Shown here: positions 8,843 through 17,525 of the stretch, piece after piece
Layout: each line of letters starts with the position of its first letter
Numbering within the stretch: position 1 is the stretch's first letter
Origin: Marinicauda salina
Lineage (GTDB): Bacteria > Pseudomonadota > Alphaproteobacteria > Caulobacterales > Maricaulaceae
Length of the DNA: 64,000 nt
Direction of reading: 5' to 3'
Assembly: GCF_003122085.1 (NCBI RefSeq)
Contig: NZ_QEXV01000004.1
Coordinates: 224,631-288,630, forward strand
The notes under the pieces: generated by a model
What the model was told of the DNA's origin: nothing
The model's database searches: none
The model's input: only the letters and a program-made list of their open reading frames with translations
Made by a program: the position numbers and the translations under genes

Positions 8843-9046
8843 GGCGTCAGCCTCCCTGGATGCGTCTTCGGGGACTGGAGCAGGCTCCGGCCGGAGGCGG
8901 CATCCCCTGTCCGGGGGAGAGGGCGCGACCGGTTCGGTCCGAGCGCCGGCGCATGCCATATGCGCATAATCCTCATATTAACCTGTCGCCGCGACACTCC
9001 GTCTCCTGACCGGCTCCGGGGGGAGCGCTGATCGGGGGAAATCCGC

Positions 9047-9538
9047 ATGGGAAGGAGCGTCGAGGTCGTCGACGGTCGGATCGTGTCGCGCCGGGTTGGC
9101 GGCGTCGACTGGCAGGACGCGATGGACTCCGCCGAGATCTATGTCGCGCTGTTTGCGGAGTCCCAGGCCACCGAGCTCGTCATGGACATGGCGGAAGCGG
9201 ATCTGCAGATCCCGTTCGCCGACGCCTCGTCGCTCGGCGAGGTGTTCGCCAACGAATTGCCGGAACATGTCGCGATCGCGATGGTCAAGCCGCGCAACCG
9301 GAGCGGCGCGCGCGCGATCGAGGCGTTCGTGGATACGCTCTCGGCCGCCGGCCGCCATGTCGCCACCGTGCGGGATCTCGCCGAGGCGGACGCCTTCTTC
9401 CGCAAGCTTCGCGCGCTCGATCCGGACGACGCGCCTGAGCCCGAGCCGACCGGGGGCATCGTCGGCTGGCTGGGACGGATATTCGGCGGATCGGGGACCG
9501 TCAGGGTCCGCAGCGGCGCCGCGCGCGACGACTTCTGA
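9047..9538 (+). CDS. Hypothetical protein with STAS/SpoIIAA-like N-terminal fold
   Basis: A 163-residue soluble protein. Its first 120 residues alternate short strands and helices (VEVVDGRIVSRRVGGVDW, TELVMDMAEADLQIPF, VAIAMVKPRNRSG, HVATVRDLAEADAFFRKL), a pattern resembling SpoIIAA-like/STAS proteins of unknown role. The tail has an acidic-proline linker and a GGIVGWLGRIFGG hydrophobic patch. A strong GGGGGA ribosome site precedes the ATG. It is divergent from the lipoprotein gene at 8842 with a 204-base shared upstream region. The fold call is by eye only. Confidence 0.6.
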   Translation: MGRSVEVVDGRIVSRRVGGVDWQDAMDSAEIYVALFAESQATELVMDMAEADLQIPFADASSLGEVFANELPEHVAIAMVKPRNRSGARAIEAFVDTLSAAGRHVATVRDLAEADAFFRKLRALDPDDAPEPEPTGGIVGWLGRIFGGSGTVRVRSGAARDDF

Positions 9539-9683
9539 TTTTCCGGCCGGGCGGGCCGATCCGCGCGGCCGGATCGTGGAATTGCGAAGTTTCAGCGACA
9601 CGGCCTCATCCACGCTTTCCGCCCATTTCCCGGACTCATAAAAGGAAGCGCTTCACGGCGATCGGTCGGTCGAGGAGGGCTTC

Positions 9684-10211
9684 ATGACCAGGACGGGAAT
9701 CACGATGTCGGCGCTCATCGCGGCGTTCGCGCTCGCCGGTTGCGGGGACGCCGGCGACGCTGCGCCCTCGTCGGCGGAGCTTCAGTCTGAGGGCGTCGAA
9801 CCAGAGGCGACCCAGGACGAGGAGACCGGCCTCAGCGCGCTGGATGCGGCCGCGCAGCAGGCCTGCCGGGCGGAGACCGACGACGCGCTGCTCGCCGCGC
9901 TGCCGGACGGGGCGAGCTTCTCCAGCCGCGGTCCCGACGGGGTCGTGGTCGTCGGGTGCGACATGGCCGACGGCCGGTTCGTCCGCCGTCTCCGCTCGAC
10001 CGAGCTTTCCGAGGAGGCGCGCATCGAGTTCGATCTCGCCGTCGCCGATCATATCCGTTTCGGGCTGCGCCCGGGCGACGATCGCTCCGGGACCGGCGCC
10101 TACCGGATGCGCGACGGCCGATTCTGCGCGGTCCAGACCGATGATGCGATCTCGCAGCGCCTGTGCGCCGCGGCGGCCGAAGCCGCGCCTGACGCCGACG
10201 CGGAAGAGTAG
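9684..10211 (+). CDS. Putative lipoprotein
   Basis: A 175-residue protein with the signal MTRTGITMSALIAAFALAGCG and a lipobox ALAGC, so it is probably anchored to the outer membrane. The mature region has three further cysteines (QQACRAE, VVGCDM, RFCAV) that could form disulfides, and an acidic proline-poor linker after the lipid anchor. GAGGAGGGC is a good ribosome site. No domain is recognised. Convergent with the last gene of the secretion operon, 19 bases away. Confidence 0.65.
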   Translation: MTRTGITMSALIAAFALAGCGDAGDAAPSSAELQSEGVEPEATQDEETGLSALDAAAQQACRAETDDALLAALPDGASFSSRGPDGVVVVGCDMADGRFVRRLRSTELSEEARIEFDLAVADHIRFGLRPGDDRSGTGAYRMRDGRFCAVQTDDAISQRLCAAAAEAAPDADAEE

Positions 10212-10230
10212 GCGACGCCGGGTTTGCGCG

Positions 10231-10746
10231 TTACCGGTCGCGCCGCGTCGAGCCGGGCGGCGAGGGCGCGTCGGTCCGGCAGGAGCGCACGCCGAGCACC
10301 GGGGCGACGATCTCGGCGCCGTCGGCCAGCCGGGTGCGCAGAAGCCCCCGTTGCAGGCGCACGCCGGCGGCCGTCGGCTCGCCGGCTTCGCCCTCGAGCG
10401 TGAAGATCAGCCCGTTCTCTGCGTCGCGATAGGTCCGCTCGACCGGCGTTCCCGTAGAGAACGCCGCCGGTCCGCCATGAGTCGCGATGTTCAGGATACG
10501 GGCGTCGTGGAGGATCCGCGCCATCCCGCGCGACTCGTTCTCGAACAGGATGAAGCGGTGCGGCTGGGCGCGGGTCCAGACGAACAGGCCGCACTCGCCT
10601 TCGGCCAGCTGCTGGGGCGGGAGCTGCTCGAGCCGGGTCTCCGCCCCGGCGGCCGGTTCCGCTGGCGCGACATTGGGCGCGGCTCCGGGGATCTGCGCGC
10701 AGCCTGTGAGCAGAAGTATCGCAGCGAGCGTGGCGGCTGGCTTCAT
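10231..10746 (-). CDS. Small lipoprotein, last gene of the T2SS operon
   Basis: A 171-residue protein beginning MKPAATLAAILLLTGCAQIP with lipobox LLTGC. The mature part is beta-rich (CGLFVWTRAQPHRFILFE, GLIFTLEGEAGEPTAAGVRL) with cysteines in EGECG and VRSC. Its ATG overlaps the stop of gspN by four bases (ATGA), so it is translated with the secretion operon. Its place suggests an accessory envelope role, for example in assembly of the secretin, but it does not resemble a known GspS/AspS pilotin by eye. Function unassigned. Confidence 0.7.
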   Translation of the reverse strand: MKPAATLAAILLLTGCAQIPGAAPNVAPAEPAAGAETRLEQLPPQQLAEGECGLFVWTRAQPHRFILFENESRGMARILHDARILNIATHGGPAAFSTGTPVERTYRDAENGLIFTLEGEAGEPTAAGVRLQRGLLRTRLADGAEIVAPVLGVRSCRTDAPSPPGSTRRDR

Positions 10747-11474
10747 CGATAGCTCCCTTCGCCTTCGGCGCGCCAGGCCGCGCCGGTCTCCTCAAAGCCC
10801 AGCGCGATCAGCACCGCGATCACGCCCGGCTCCTCAGTGCCGGCCTCCGCCGTCCAGCGGTAGCCGTCGGCGTCCAGGCGGACCGAGCCGGTCAGATCGA
10901 GCGCCGCGCTTGCGCCTTCGAACGTGACCGCGACGGCCTCGCCCGCGCAGCCGAACGCGCCCGTGATCTCGGGCAGCGCCACATCATAGCGTCCGCCGAG
11001 GCGTGCGAGCAGCTGCGTCGAGATCGTTCCCGACGCGCCCTCGCACCGTCCGTCCCGGAAGGTCAATCTCTCGATCTCGGCGTAGACGCGCTCGGTCTGC
11101 GGCGCGGGCAGTTCGGCGAGGCCGGGCAGGCGTCGGATCTCCGCCGCCAGGCTGGCGTCGGTCAGCGTCAGCGCGCCGGGCCGCGCCACCAGGGTTCCGC
11201 GCCCCAGCGCGCTCTCGTCGCGCAGCTCGGCCTCGAGGCGCGCCGCGCCCGTGAGCAAGGGCAGGAAGGCGAGCGCGAGATCGGCCTCGGCGAAGGGCTG
11301 GCCGGCGAATCGCACCCGGTAGGCGCGCGCGTTCCAGACCGGTCCCGTGACGTGGTCGGCCTCGACGCCGGCCGGCCGCAGGGCCGCGGCGTAGAGCGCG
11401 CGGGCGGGCAGGAACGCGACGAGCGCGGCGACAAACACGCCGAGCCCGGCCAGCGCGAGTGCGAGCGGGCGCAT
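10743..11474 (-). CDS. gspN: Type II secretion system protein N
   Basis: A 243-residue protein with an N-terminal membrane anchor (LALALAGLGVFVAALVAFLP) followed by a beta-rich periplasmic domain. The VEADHVTGPVWNARAYRVRF and CEGASGTISTQLLARLGG segments are characteristic of the GspN family (with AsmA/DUF-like repeats). The ATG at 11474 shares one base with the stop of gspM. GspN is optional in T2SS loci and is frequent in alpha- and betaproteobacterial versions; it probably acts in the periplasmic assembly. Cysteine pair CEGAS/FGCAG may be disulfide-bonded. Confidence 0.85.
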   Translation of the reverse strand: MRPLALALAGLGVFVAALVAFLPARALYAAALRPAGVEADHVTGPVWNARAYRVRFAGQPFAEADLALAFLPLLTGAARLEAELRDESALGRGTLVARPGALTLTDASLAAEIRRLPGLAELPAPQTERVYAEIERLTFRDGRCEGASGTISTQLLARLGGRYDVALPEITGAFGCAGEAVAVTFEGASAALDLTGSVRLDADGYRWTAEAGTEEPGVIAVLIALGFEETGAAWRAEGEGSYR

Positions 11475-11986
11475 CACGAGCCGGCGCTTCCGGCGCGCGC
11501 GAGCACGACCTGGCTGCGCACCCGGCCGTCGCCTTCGCGGTCGAGGCTCAGCCGGGTGACGCGGACATTGTCGCTGCGGGCGAGATCGAGCAGCAGGCCC
11601 ATCAGGTCGCCTTCGGCCACCGGATCGGTCCAGACGCTGACCTGGCCGTTCTCGAGCGGCTGGATGCGCGTGATCGGGACGCCGGTCTCGCGCGCCTTCG
11701 AGCCGACCAGCGTGCGCAGCGACGCCGCCGACTGCGGCTCGGCGTCGCCCGCGCCTCTGAGCGCGCGATAGCGTTCGATCCCGGCGACCAGCTGGAGATG
11801 ATCCTCGAGCTGGGCCTCGTAGCTCGCGCGCATGGCGTCGCGGTGCGCCAGCGCCGGCGCGAGCATGAAGCTCCACACCGCCGTGAGCGCGAACAGCGCC
11901 GCGGCCGCGGCGATCAGGATCTGCTCGCGCGCGGTTCTCTGCGCCCAGGTCTGGCGCAGCAGGGCGAGGAGGGATTCCAGCGTCAT
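11474..11986 (-). CDS. gspM: Type II secretion system protein M
   Basis: A 170-residue bitopic inner-membrane protein: cytoplasmic N-terminus with the QRTAREQILI motif, one span (LIAAAAALFALTAVWSFML), then a coiled periplasmic helix and a small ferredoxin-like domain (GVPITRIQPLENGQVSVWTD). This is the canonical GspM layout. GspM pairs with GspL in the inner-membrane platform that holds the GspE ATPase. The start overlaps the end of gspL by four bases (ATGA). Confidence 0.92.
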   Translation of the reverse strand: MTLESLLALLRQTWAQRTAREQILIAAAAALFALTAVWSFMLAPALAHRDAMRASYEAQLEDHLQLVAGIERYRALRGAGDAEPQSAASLRTLVGSKARETGVPITRIQPLENGQVSVWTDPVAEGDLMGLLLDLARSDNVRVTRLSLDREGDGRVRSQVVLARAGSAGS

Positions 11987-13260
11987 GGCCGCCTCACGAG
12001 GAAATCGCCGGTGACGCCGCCCGGGCCCTGGCGCGCGCCGCCGTCCTCGATGACGAGCCCCGCCTCGTCGGCCATCGTCCGGAAGGCCTCGAAGTCGGCG
12101 AAATCGGGATAGGTGGCCGTGACCGAAAGTCCGTCGCGCTCGGCGCTGTAGCGGATGGAGTCGATGCGGACCTGATCGGCTTCGCCCGCGGCCTCGGCGA
12201 GGCGCGCGGCGAGTTCGAGAAAGGCGCTTTCGCCCGGCCCGCCGCCGAGCGCGCGCAGCTTCACGCGCAGCTGGGCGGCCGGATCGGTGGCGCGCTCGTC
12301 GAACTCGGCGCGGTACATCTCCCGGGAAGCTTCGTAATAGCGGTCGGCGCGCTGGGAATAGTAGACGCCCTCGGCGAAGAACAACGCGCTCGCGCCGATC
12401 ACGGCCACGCCGAGCAACGCGCCGGCGCGCGTCCACGGCCGGATCATGGAGGCCCAGTCGACGCCGGAGACCAGGGCGGTTCCGAAGAAGGCGGGCAGCC
12501 GGACGAGGGCGGCTTCCGGCGCGCGGGCGGCCTCGACGCGCAGGTCGGGCGCCGGCTGGCGCTTGACGGCGACGGGCTCGGCGTCGGGCGCGACCCGCTC
12601 GGGCGCGATATCCTCGGTCAGCAGGACGCGCTGCGGATTGAGGCGCGCGCCGAGGGCGGGCAGCACCGCATCGGCGAGATCGCGCTCGACGCCGCCGCAG
12701 ACGGGATCGTCGTCGGGGGCGGCTTCCGCCTCGTCGCCTAGCCGCGCCTGGCGGACGAGATCGCCGCCCCGGGTCTGGAACAGGACGACGTCGTCATAGG
12801 CGGCGACCGTGAGGTCTCCGCCGTGTCCGGACAGGAACATCGCGTCGGGCGCGGCGTAGACCGGCTTGACGCCCAGCCCGGCGAGATAATCCCGCCAGCC
12901 CTGCTGGACGGGCTTCGCCGCGGCGAACAGCCAGGCCCGGCCGTCGGCGTCGCGCGCGCCCGGGACGACGTGCTGGGTCTCCAGCGGCGCGGCGAGTTCT
13001 TCCTCGACGAGGAAGGGCGCGGCCTGGGCGGCGTCGCGCTCGCTGCGCCCGGGCACGGCGCGATAGCGCGCGAACATGTCCTGGGCGGGCAGGAGCGCCA
13101 CCGCGTAGTCGGGCGACTCGCCGTTCGGCCAGTCGGGCGCCTCGCCCGGGCGGATCGCGCCCTCGGCCCGGATCGCGCCGTCGTCGGAGACGAGCGCCCA
13201 GCCGGCCGGCGTCTCGGCGTCGCCTCCGCCGGGGGGCAGCGAGATGACGAGCACGCTCAT
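11983..13260 (-). CDS. gspL: Type II secretion system protein L
   Basis: A 425-residue protein. The first 250 residues make the cytoplasmic actin-like domain, with SPDYAVALLPAQDMFARYRA and the AAPFLVEEELAAPLETQHV stretch typical of GspL. A single span lies near residues 275-296 (LLGVAVIGASALFFAEGVYY), then a periplasmic ferredoxin-like domain ending in VTGDFLVRRP. It docks GspE to the inner-membrane platform. Overlaps gspK and gspM by four bases each. Confidence 0.93.
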   Translation of the reverse strand: MSVLVISLPPGGGDAETPAGWALVSDDGAIRAEGAIRPGEAPDWPNGESPDYAVALLPAQDMFARYRAVPGRSERDAAQAAPFLVEEELAAPLETQHVVPGARDADGRAWLFAAAKPVQQGWRDYLAGLGVKPVYAAPDAMFLSGHGGDLTVAAYDDVVLFQTRGGDLVRQARLGDEAEAAPDDDPVCGGVERDLADAVLPALGARLNPQRVLLTEDIAPERVAPDAEPVAVKRQPAPDLRVEAARAPEAALVRLPAFFGTALVSGVDWASMIRPWTRAGALLGVAVIGASALFFAEGVYYSQRADRYYEASREMYRAEFDERATDPAAQLRVKLRALGGGPGESAFLELAARLAEAAGEADQVRIDSIRYSAERDGLSVTATYPDFADFEAFRTMADEAGLVIEDGGARQGPGGVTGDFLVRRP

Positions 13261-14276
13261 CGCACCGCTCCGAAGCGCTGGCTCAGCCGCAGCATGCGCC
13301 CGTCCGGCGTCAGCTCGCTGGTCTGGAACAGGCTGAACTCGGTCTCGTCCAGGCGGACCGTCACGTCGATCTCGAACCAGCGCGAGCGCAGCGTCACCGC
13401 CTCGCGCATGGCGAGCTCGGGCTCCAGCGCGACGATGGCGGGATGCTTGAAGAAGGCCTCGACGTCGTCATAGCCCTCCGCGGGGCGCTGCAGCAGCACG
13501 GCCTCGGCGTCTCCCACCGTGAGCCGCCCCTGGAACAGGGCCGTCAGCAGCACCGCCTGTTCGAGCTGCAGCGTGTTGAGATTGAGCGGCGGCTGCCGGG
13601 GATCGGGCCGCACGCACACGAAGGGTCGGATCCGCTCGAACAGCTCCGGCGTCATCGCCGGCAGGACGAGCAGCTCCTCGATCTCGACCATCGGCTGGTT
13701 GGCCGCGCGCAGGGGCGGGTCGAAGGCGCGGTAGGCGTCGTCCTCCGCGCCGCCGGGCTCGCGCCAGGCGTCCTCGTCGATCCAGTCGACGATCTGGGCC
13801 TTCAGCGTCTCGATGCGTCCGGGGTCGGCGCCCAGGCGTTCGAGCAGAACCGAGAACATGACCCGCACGTCCTCGCTCGTCAGGCCCGGCTCCATCCCCG
13901 CCGCGCCCTCGGCGCCGTCTCCGGCCATGGCGTTGAGATTGAGGCAGTTATTGCCGTCACGGATATGACCGGTGAGCGCGCCGTCCTCGATCGGGAAGGT
14001 CTGCGGGCCGGCCAGCCAGGGCTCGACCGGGCGCATCACCTCGCGCTCGGCCGGGCCGGAGCGCAGAAGCACGCTCTCGGAGAATTCCCGCGCGCCCATG
14101 GCGTACCAGTAGGCGGCGTCGCGCCGGTCAACATTCGCGGTTCGGAACAGTGCGAAGCGCGTCTGGTCGACCAGCTCGACGGCGATCACCGCCATCAGCG
14201 CCGTCACCAGCACCGCGGTGATCAGCGCCGTGCCTTCCTCCCGGCGCCGGGCGAATATGCGCGTCAGCCGGTTCAT
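13257..14276 (-). CDS. gspK: Type II secretion system minor pseudopilin K
   Basis: A 339-residue minor pseudopilin with a prepilin-like hydrophobic N-terminus (GTALITAVLVTALMAVIAVE) lacking the +5 glutamate, as is normal for GspK. The large globular domain follows, with GHIRDGNNCLNLNAMAG, IVDWIDEDAWREPGGAEDD and ANQPMVEIEELLVLPAMTPE, the hallmark conserved blocks. With GspI and GspJ it forms the pseudopilus tip. Overlaps both neighbours by four bases. Confidence 0.94.
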   Translation of the reverse strand: MNRLTRIFARRREEGTALITAVLVTALMAVIAVELVDQTRFALFRTANVDRRDAAYWYAMGAREFSESVLLRSGPAEREVMRPVEPWLAGPQTFPIEDGALTGHIRDGNNCLNLNAMAGDGAEGAAGMEPGLTSEDVRVMFSVLLERLGADPGRIETLKAQIVDWIDEDAWREPGGAEDDAYRAFDPPLRAANQPMVEIEELLVLPAMTPELFERIRPFVCVRPDPRQPPLNLNTLQLEQAVLLTALFQGRLTVGDAEAVLLQRPAEGYDDVEAFFKHPAIVALEPELAMREAVTLRSRWFEIDVTVRLDETEFSLFQTSELTPDGRMLRLSQRFGAVR

Positions 14277-14938
14277 GCGGCGATGTCCGCGGCGGGGCTG
14301 AGCAGCACGTGCTCGATCTCGCCGAGGCCCGGCGCGACATAGCGCACGCGGACGCCGCGCGGGGGGGCGGGGGAGTTCTCGCCGCCCGACGAGACCAGGA
14401 TGTCGGGGCGCCAGACATTCCCGACGAGGAATTCGAGCCGGAGGTCGCGCGCCGTCTCGAGCACGGTCATCGTCGTCGGCTCGGCGTCGCGGGCGGCGTC
14501 GGGATAGGTCCAGGCGCGCCGCTTGAGAGTGGTTCCGTCATAGATCCAGGCCACACGCTGCAGGGTCGAGCGCGGCTGCGCGCCGCCCGGATTGGCCCAG
14601 CCCGACCGCGTCAGCACGAGGATCTCGCGGGGTTCGCCGGGCTGCGCCGGCTCCAGCGGGTCGGCGCCGGAGACGTCGCCGGAGAAGACCCGGCCGTCGA
14701 CCACGCCCTCCTCGGTGCGGAAGGGGCGCATGACGAGCTGGCCGATATCGTCGCGCAGCAGGACGCGCGCGCGCTGGACGGCCTCGATGCGTTCGAGCTG
14801 CTCGGCGTGGACGTCGCGGCTGCGCACCGCCGTGGTGAGCAGGCCGAGCGCGGCGGTGCTGATCAGCGCGAAGATCGCCACCGCGACCAGCACCTCGGTC
14901 AGCGTGAAGCCGCTGTCTCTGCGAACCGGCCCGGTCAT
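14273..14938 (-). CDS. gspJ: Type II secretion system minor pseudopilin J
   Basis: A 221-residue minor pseudopilin. The prepilin site is seen in DSG/FTLTEVLVAVAIFALI with the invariant +5 glutamate; cleavage by a prepilin peptidase would follow the glycine. The body has RARVLLRDDIGQLVMRPFR and a RVAWIYDGTTLKRRAW strand, as in GspJ. It joins GspI and GspK at the pseudopilus tip. The gene overlaps gspI and gspK by four bases each. Confidence 0.93.
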   Translation of the reverse strand: MTGPVRRDSGFTLTEVLVAVAIFALISTAALGLLTTAVRSRDVHAEQLERIEAVQRARVLLRDDIGQLVMRPFRTEEGVVDGRVFSGDVSGADPLEPAQPGEPREILVLTRSGWANPGGAQPRSTLQRVAWIYDGTTLKRRAWTYPDAARDAEPTTMTVLETARDLRLEFLVGNVWRPDILVSSGGENSPAPPRGVRVRYVAPGLGEIEHVLLSPAADIAA

Positions 14939-15303
14939 GGGGTCGCCTTCCGGAAAGTCACGAGTTCGTGGACGGGCCCGCGCGCGTCGGACAGGGTCAG
15001 CGTGACGCGCTCCAGGCCCGGGTCGGGCGTCTCTTCCAGCGTGATCGTCCAGTCGTAGTCCGTTCCCGCGAGGCTGTAGGTTCCGCTCGTCTCCCTCAGC
15101 CTGCGGACCGAGCGCGCCTCGAGGATGAGCGTGTTCATCACGCTCTCCGCGGCGACGGCCGCCAGGGCGCGTTCGCGCGCGTGAATCGCGCTGCGCCCGG
15201 CGGTGGTCATCGCCTGCATCAGGGCGAGGCCGGCCAGCGACACCACCGCCAGGGCGGCGAGCATCTCCACGAGCGAGAAGCCGGACTGGCGCGACACGCT
15301 CAT
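14935..15303 (-). CDS. gspI: Type II secretion system minor pseudopilin I
   Basis: A 122-residue minor pseudopilin with prepilin site QSG/FSLVEMLAALAVVSLAGL and the +5 glutamate. The sequence ARERALAAVAAESVMNTLIL is the conserved GspI block after the hydrophobic helix. The small C-terminal sheet (DYDWTITLEETPDPGLERVTL) is typical. It is the likely nucleator of the GspI-J-K tip. Four-base overlaps with gspH and gspJ. Confidence 0.93.
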   Translation of the reverse strand: MSVSRQSGFSLVEMLAALAVVSLAGLALMQAMTTAGRSAIHARERALAAVAAESVMNTLILEARSVRRLRETSGTYSLAGTDYDWTITLEETPDPGLERVTLTLSDARGPVHELVTFRKATP

Positions 15304-15794
15304 CGCATCGCCTCCGGCGTCTCGATGCTCAGCGCGCCGTCGCCGTCGCGGACGAGGAAGAGATCCCGCCGGCCGTCCTGGAGCAGAAGCTCGAAGGGCT
15401 GATCGACCCCGGTCGGGTCGAACCAGACCAGCGGCGCGTCGCCGGTCTCGCGGCCGGTTTCGCCGTGCAGGCGCAGCCCGGCGGGCAGGTCATGCGGCGC
15501 GAACGCGGGATGGGCCGGATAGTCGCGCCAGTCGCCGTCGGCGTGGCGCAGGAAGAGATATCCCGCGCCGTCGGGCTCCGGGGCGAAGCCGATCACGCGT
15601 CCGGTCACGAGCGCTGTCTCGCGCGCCTCGTGGAAGCGCGCCAGCAGCCGCTCGGCCTCGCGCTCGATCGGCGCCGGGCGCATCGTGATGCTCATCACGA
15701 CGGCGCTCGCCATCAGGCCCGCGACGGCGAGCGCGACCAGCATCTCCACCAGGGAGAAGCCCGCCTCTCGCCGTATCGTCGCCCGAGTGCGCAT
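15300..15794 (-). CDS. gspH: Type II secretion system minor pseudopilin H
   Basis: A 164-residue pseudopilin with prepilin site REAG/FSLVEMLVALAVAGLMA and the +5 glutamate. The beta-sheet domain holds EREAERLLARFHEARETALVTGRVIGF, the characteristic GspH block just after the helix, and ends in a LFLVRDGDGALSIETPEA strand. It sits between the major pseudopilus and the tip complex. Separated from gspG by 18 bases and overlapping gspI by four. Confidence 0.92.
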   Translation of the reverse strand: MRTRATIRREAGFSLVEMLVALAVAGLMASAVVMSITMRPAPIEREAERLLARFHEARETALVTGRVIGFAPEPDGAGYLFLRHADGDWRDYPAHPAFAPHDLPAGLRLHGETGRETGDAPLVWFDPTGVDQPFELLLQDGRRDLFLVRDGDGALSIETPEAMR

Positions 15795-15812
15795 GGTTCG
15801 CCGGTCGCGTCC

Positions 15813-16265
15813 TCAGAGATCCCAGTTGCCGATATCGGCGTTGTCGCCTTCGCCGCCGGGCCGGCCGTCGGCGCCGAGGGAGTAGAGGTCGTAGCGGCCC
15901 TGCTCGCCGGGGAAGAGATACTGGTACTCGCGCCCCCACGGGTCCTCGGGCAGGCGTTCGATGAATCCTTCCTCGGCGTAGCGCGCCGAGATCCGGTCCT
16001 CTTCGGGCGGCGCCACCAGCGCCTCGAGCCCCTCGTCGGTCGTCGGGAAGCGCCCGTAGGTCGCGTAGAAGGTCGTCAGCGAGCTCTCCAGCGTGGCGAG
16101 ATCTGCGCGCACCTTGTCCTCGCGCGCCGTGCCGAGCAGCGGCAGGACATTGATCACCACCACCGTCGAGAGCAGTCCGATGATGGCGATGACGACCATC
16201 ATCTCCGTCAGCGTGAAGCCCGCCTCGGCGGCGCGCCTGCGGGCGAGTGATCTGCAAACGCTCAT
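15813..16265 (-). CDS. gspG: Type II secretion system major pseudopilin G
   Basis: A 150-residue major pseudopilin. The prepilin site is AEAG/FTLTEMMVVIAIIGLL with the +5 glutamate. The C-terminal domain carries YGRFPTTDEGLEALV, LPEDPWGREYQYLFPGEQG and the acidic GADGRPGGEGDNADIGNWDL tail, the calcium-binding signature of GspG. It polymerises to form the pseudopilus that pushes substrate through the secretin. It has its own spacing (30 bases from gspF), allowing higher expression. Confidence 0.96.
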   Translation of the reverse strand: MSVCRSLARRRAAEAGFTLTEMMVVIAIIGLLSTVVVINVLPLLGTAREDKVRADLATLESSLTTFYATYGRFPTTDEGLEALVAPPEEDRISARYAEEGFIERLPEDPWGREYQYLFPGEQGRYDLYSLGADGRPGGEGDNADIGNWDL

Positions 16266-16295
16266 GGCTTGAGCTCCTCCAGGTGAACGGCCGGG

Positions 16296-17525
16296 CTATC
16301 CGCCCATGGCCAGCGTGTTGAGACGCAGGATCGGCAGCAGGATCGACAGCACGATCAGCGCGACGATCCCGCCCATGAAGACGATGACGCCCGGCTCGAG
16401 CAGGTTGAGACCGACGCCCACCGCGCTGTCGACCTCGGCCTCGAGGTGATCGGCGGCGCGCGCGAACATCGCGTCGACGCGGCCCGAGCGCTCGCCGGAG
16501 GCGACCATGTACACCACCAGCGGCGGAAACCAGCCCGTCGCGCGCAGCGAGTCCGACAGGCCCGCGCCCTGCTCGACCTGGTCGATGACGCGGGCGATCC
16601 GGTCCTGGAAGGGCGCGTTGGCGCTGGCGCGCCGCGCCGCGCGCAGGGCGTCGGGCAGCACCGCGCCGGCGGCCACCAGGATCGACATGGTCCGCGCGAA
16701 GCGCGCGCTCTCGACCTTGCGGATGAAGCCGCCGAGCCAGGGCAGGGAGAGCAGCGTCGAGTCGATCCGGCGCTTCACGCCGGGCCGCCGGCCGAGCGCC
16801 GACAGTCCGAACACGCCGACAAGCACTGCGAGCGCGATCCAGATCCACCCGGCCTGAAGGAATTCCGACAGCCCGATCATGGCCCGGGTGATCAGCGGCA
16901 GCGTCACGTCGAGGGTGGAGAACTGCTCGGCGATGCGCGGCACGATGAAGACCATCAGCACGCCGACGACGAGCAGCGCGACGACCCCCAGAACGGAGGG
17001 ATAGATCATCGCCACGGAGATGCGCCGCGACAGCGCGCGGGACTTCTCCAGATACTCGGCCAGCCGCTCGAGCACCTCCGACAGACCGCCCGCGCTTTCG
17101 CCGGCGGCGACCATGGCGCGGTAGACCGCCGGGAAGCTGTCGGGATGGGCGGCCATCGCCTCGGACAGGCGCTCGCCCTCGGTGACGCGCCCGCGCACCG
17201 CCATCAGCACGCGCCGGGCCGGGACGCGTTCGGCCTGGTCGGCGATCAGGCCGACGGCCTCCTCGACCGGCATGCCGGCGCCAACCAGCGTGGCGAGCTG
17301 GCGCGTGACGCTCATCAGGTCGGCGGCGTTGAGGCCGGCGGGCCGGAAAAGCCGGGGCAGGGCGAGGCCGGTGAGCGCCGGGCGCCGGTCGGCGCGATGC
17401 AGCTTGAGCGGCGCCATGCGCCGGCGGCGCAGTTCGCGCCGGGCGGCGAGCTCGCTGTCGGCCGAGAGCAGCCCCTTGGCGCGCTTGCCGGCGGAATCGA
17501 GCGCCTCGTACTCAAACGCCGGCAT
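16296..17525 (-). CDS. gspF: Type II secretion system inner-membrane protein F
   Basis: A 409-residue polytopic protein with the two repeated T2SSF domains, one near residues 70-190 (SVTRQLATLVGAGMPVEEAV) and one near 270-390 (ARTMSILVAAGAVLPDALRA), and three membrane spans including VLGVVALLVVGVLMVFIVP. It starts MPAFEYEALDSAGKRAKG, the standard GspF opening. It forms the core of the assembly platform with GspC, L and M. Its start overlaps the end of gspE by 14 bases. Confidence 0.96.
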   Translation of the reverse strand: MPAFEYEALDSAGKRAKGLLSADSELAARRELRRRRMAPLKLHRADRRPALTGLALPRLFRPAGLNAADLMSVTRQLATLVGAGMPVEEAVGLIADQAERVPARRVLMAVRGRVTEGERLSEAMAAHPDSFPAVYRAMVAAGESAGGLSEVLERLAEYLEKSRALSRRISVAMIYPSVLGVVALLVVGVLMVFIVPRIAEQFSTLDVTLPLITRAMIGLSEFLQAGWIWIALAVLVGVFGLSALGRRPGVKRRIDSTLLSLPWLGGFIRKVESARFARTMSILVAAGAVLPDALRAARRASANAPFQDRIARVIDQVEQGAGLSDSLRATGWFPPLVVYMVASGERSGRVDAMFARAADHLEAEVDSAVGVGLNLLEPGVIVFMGGIVALIVLSILLPILRLNTLAMGG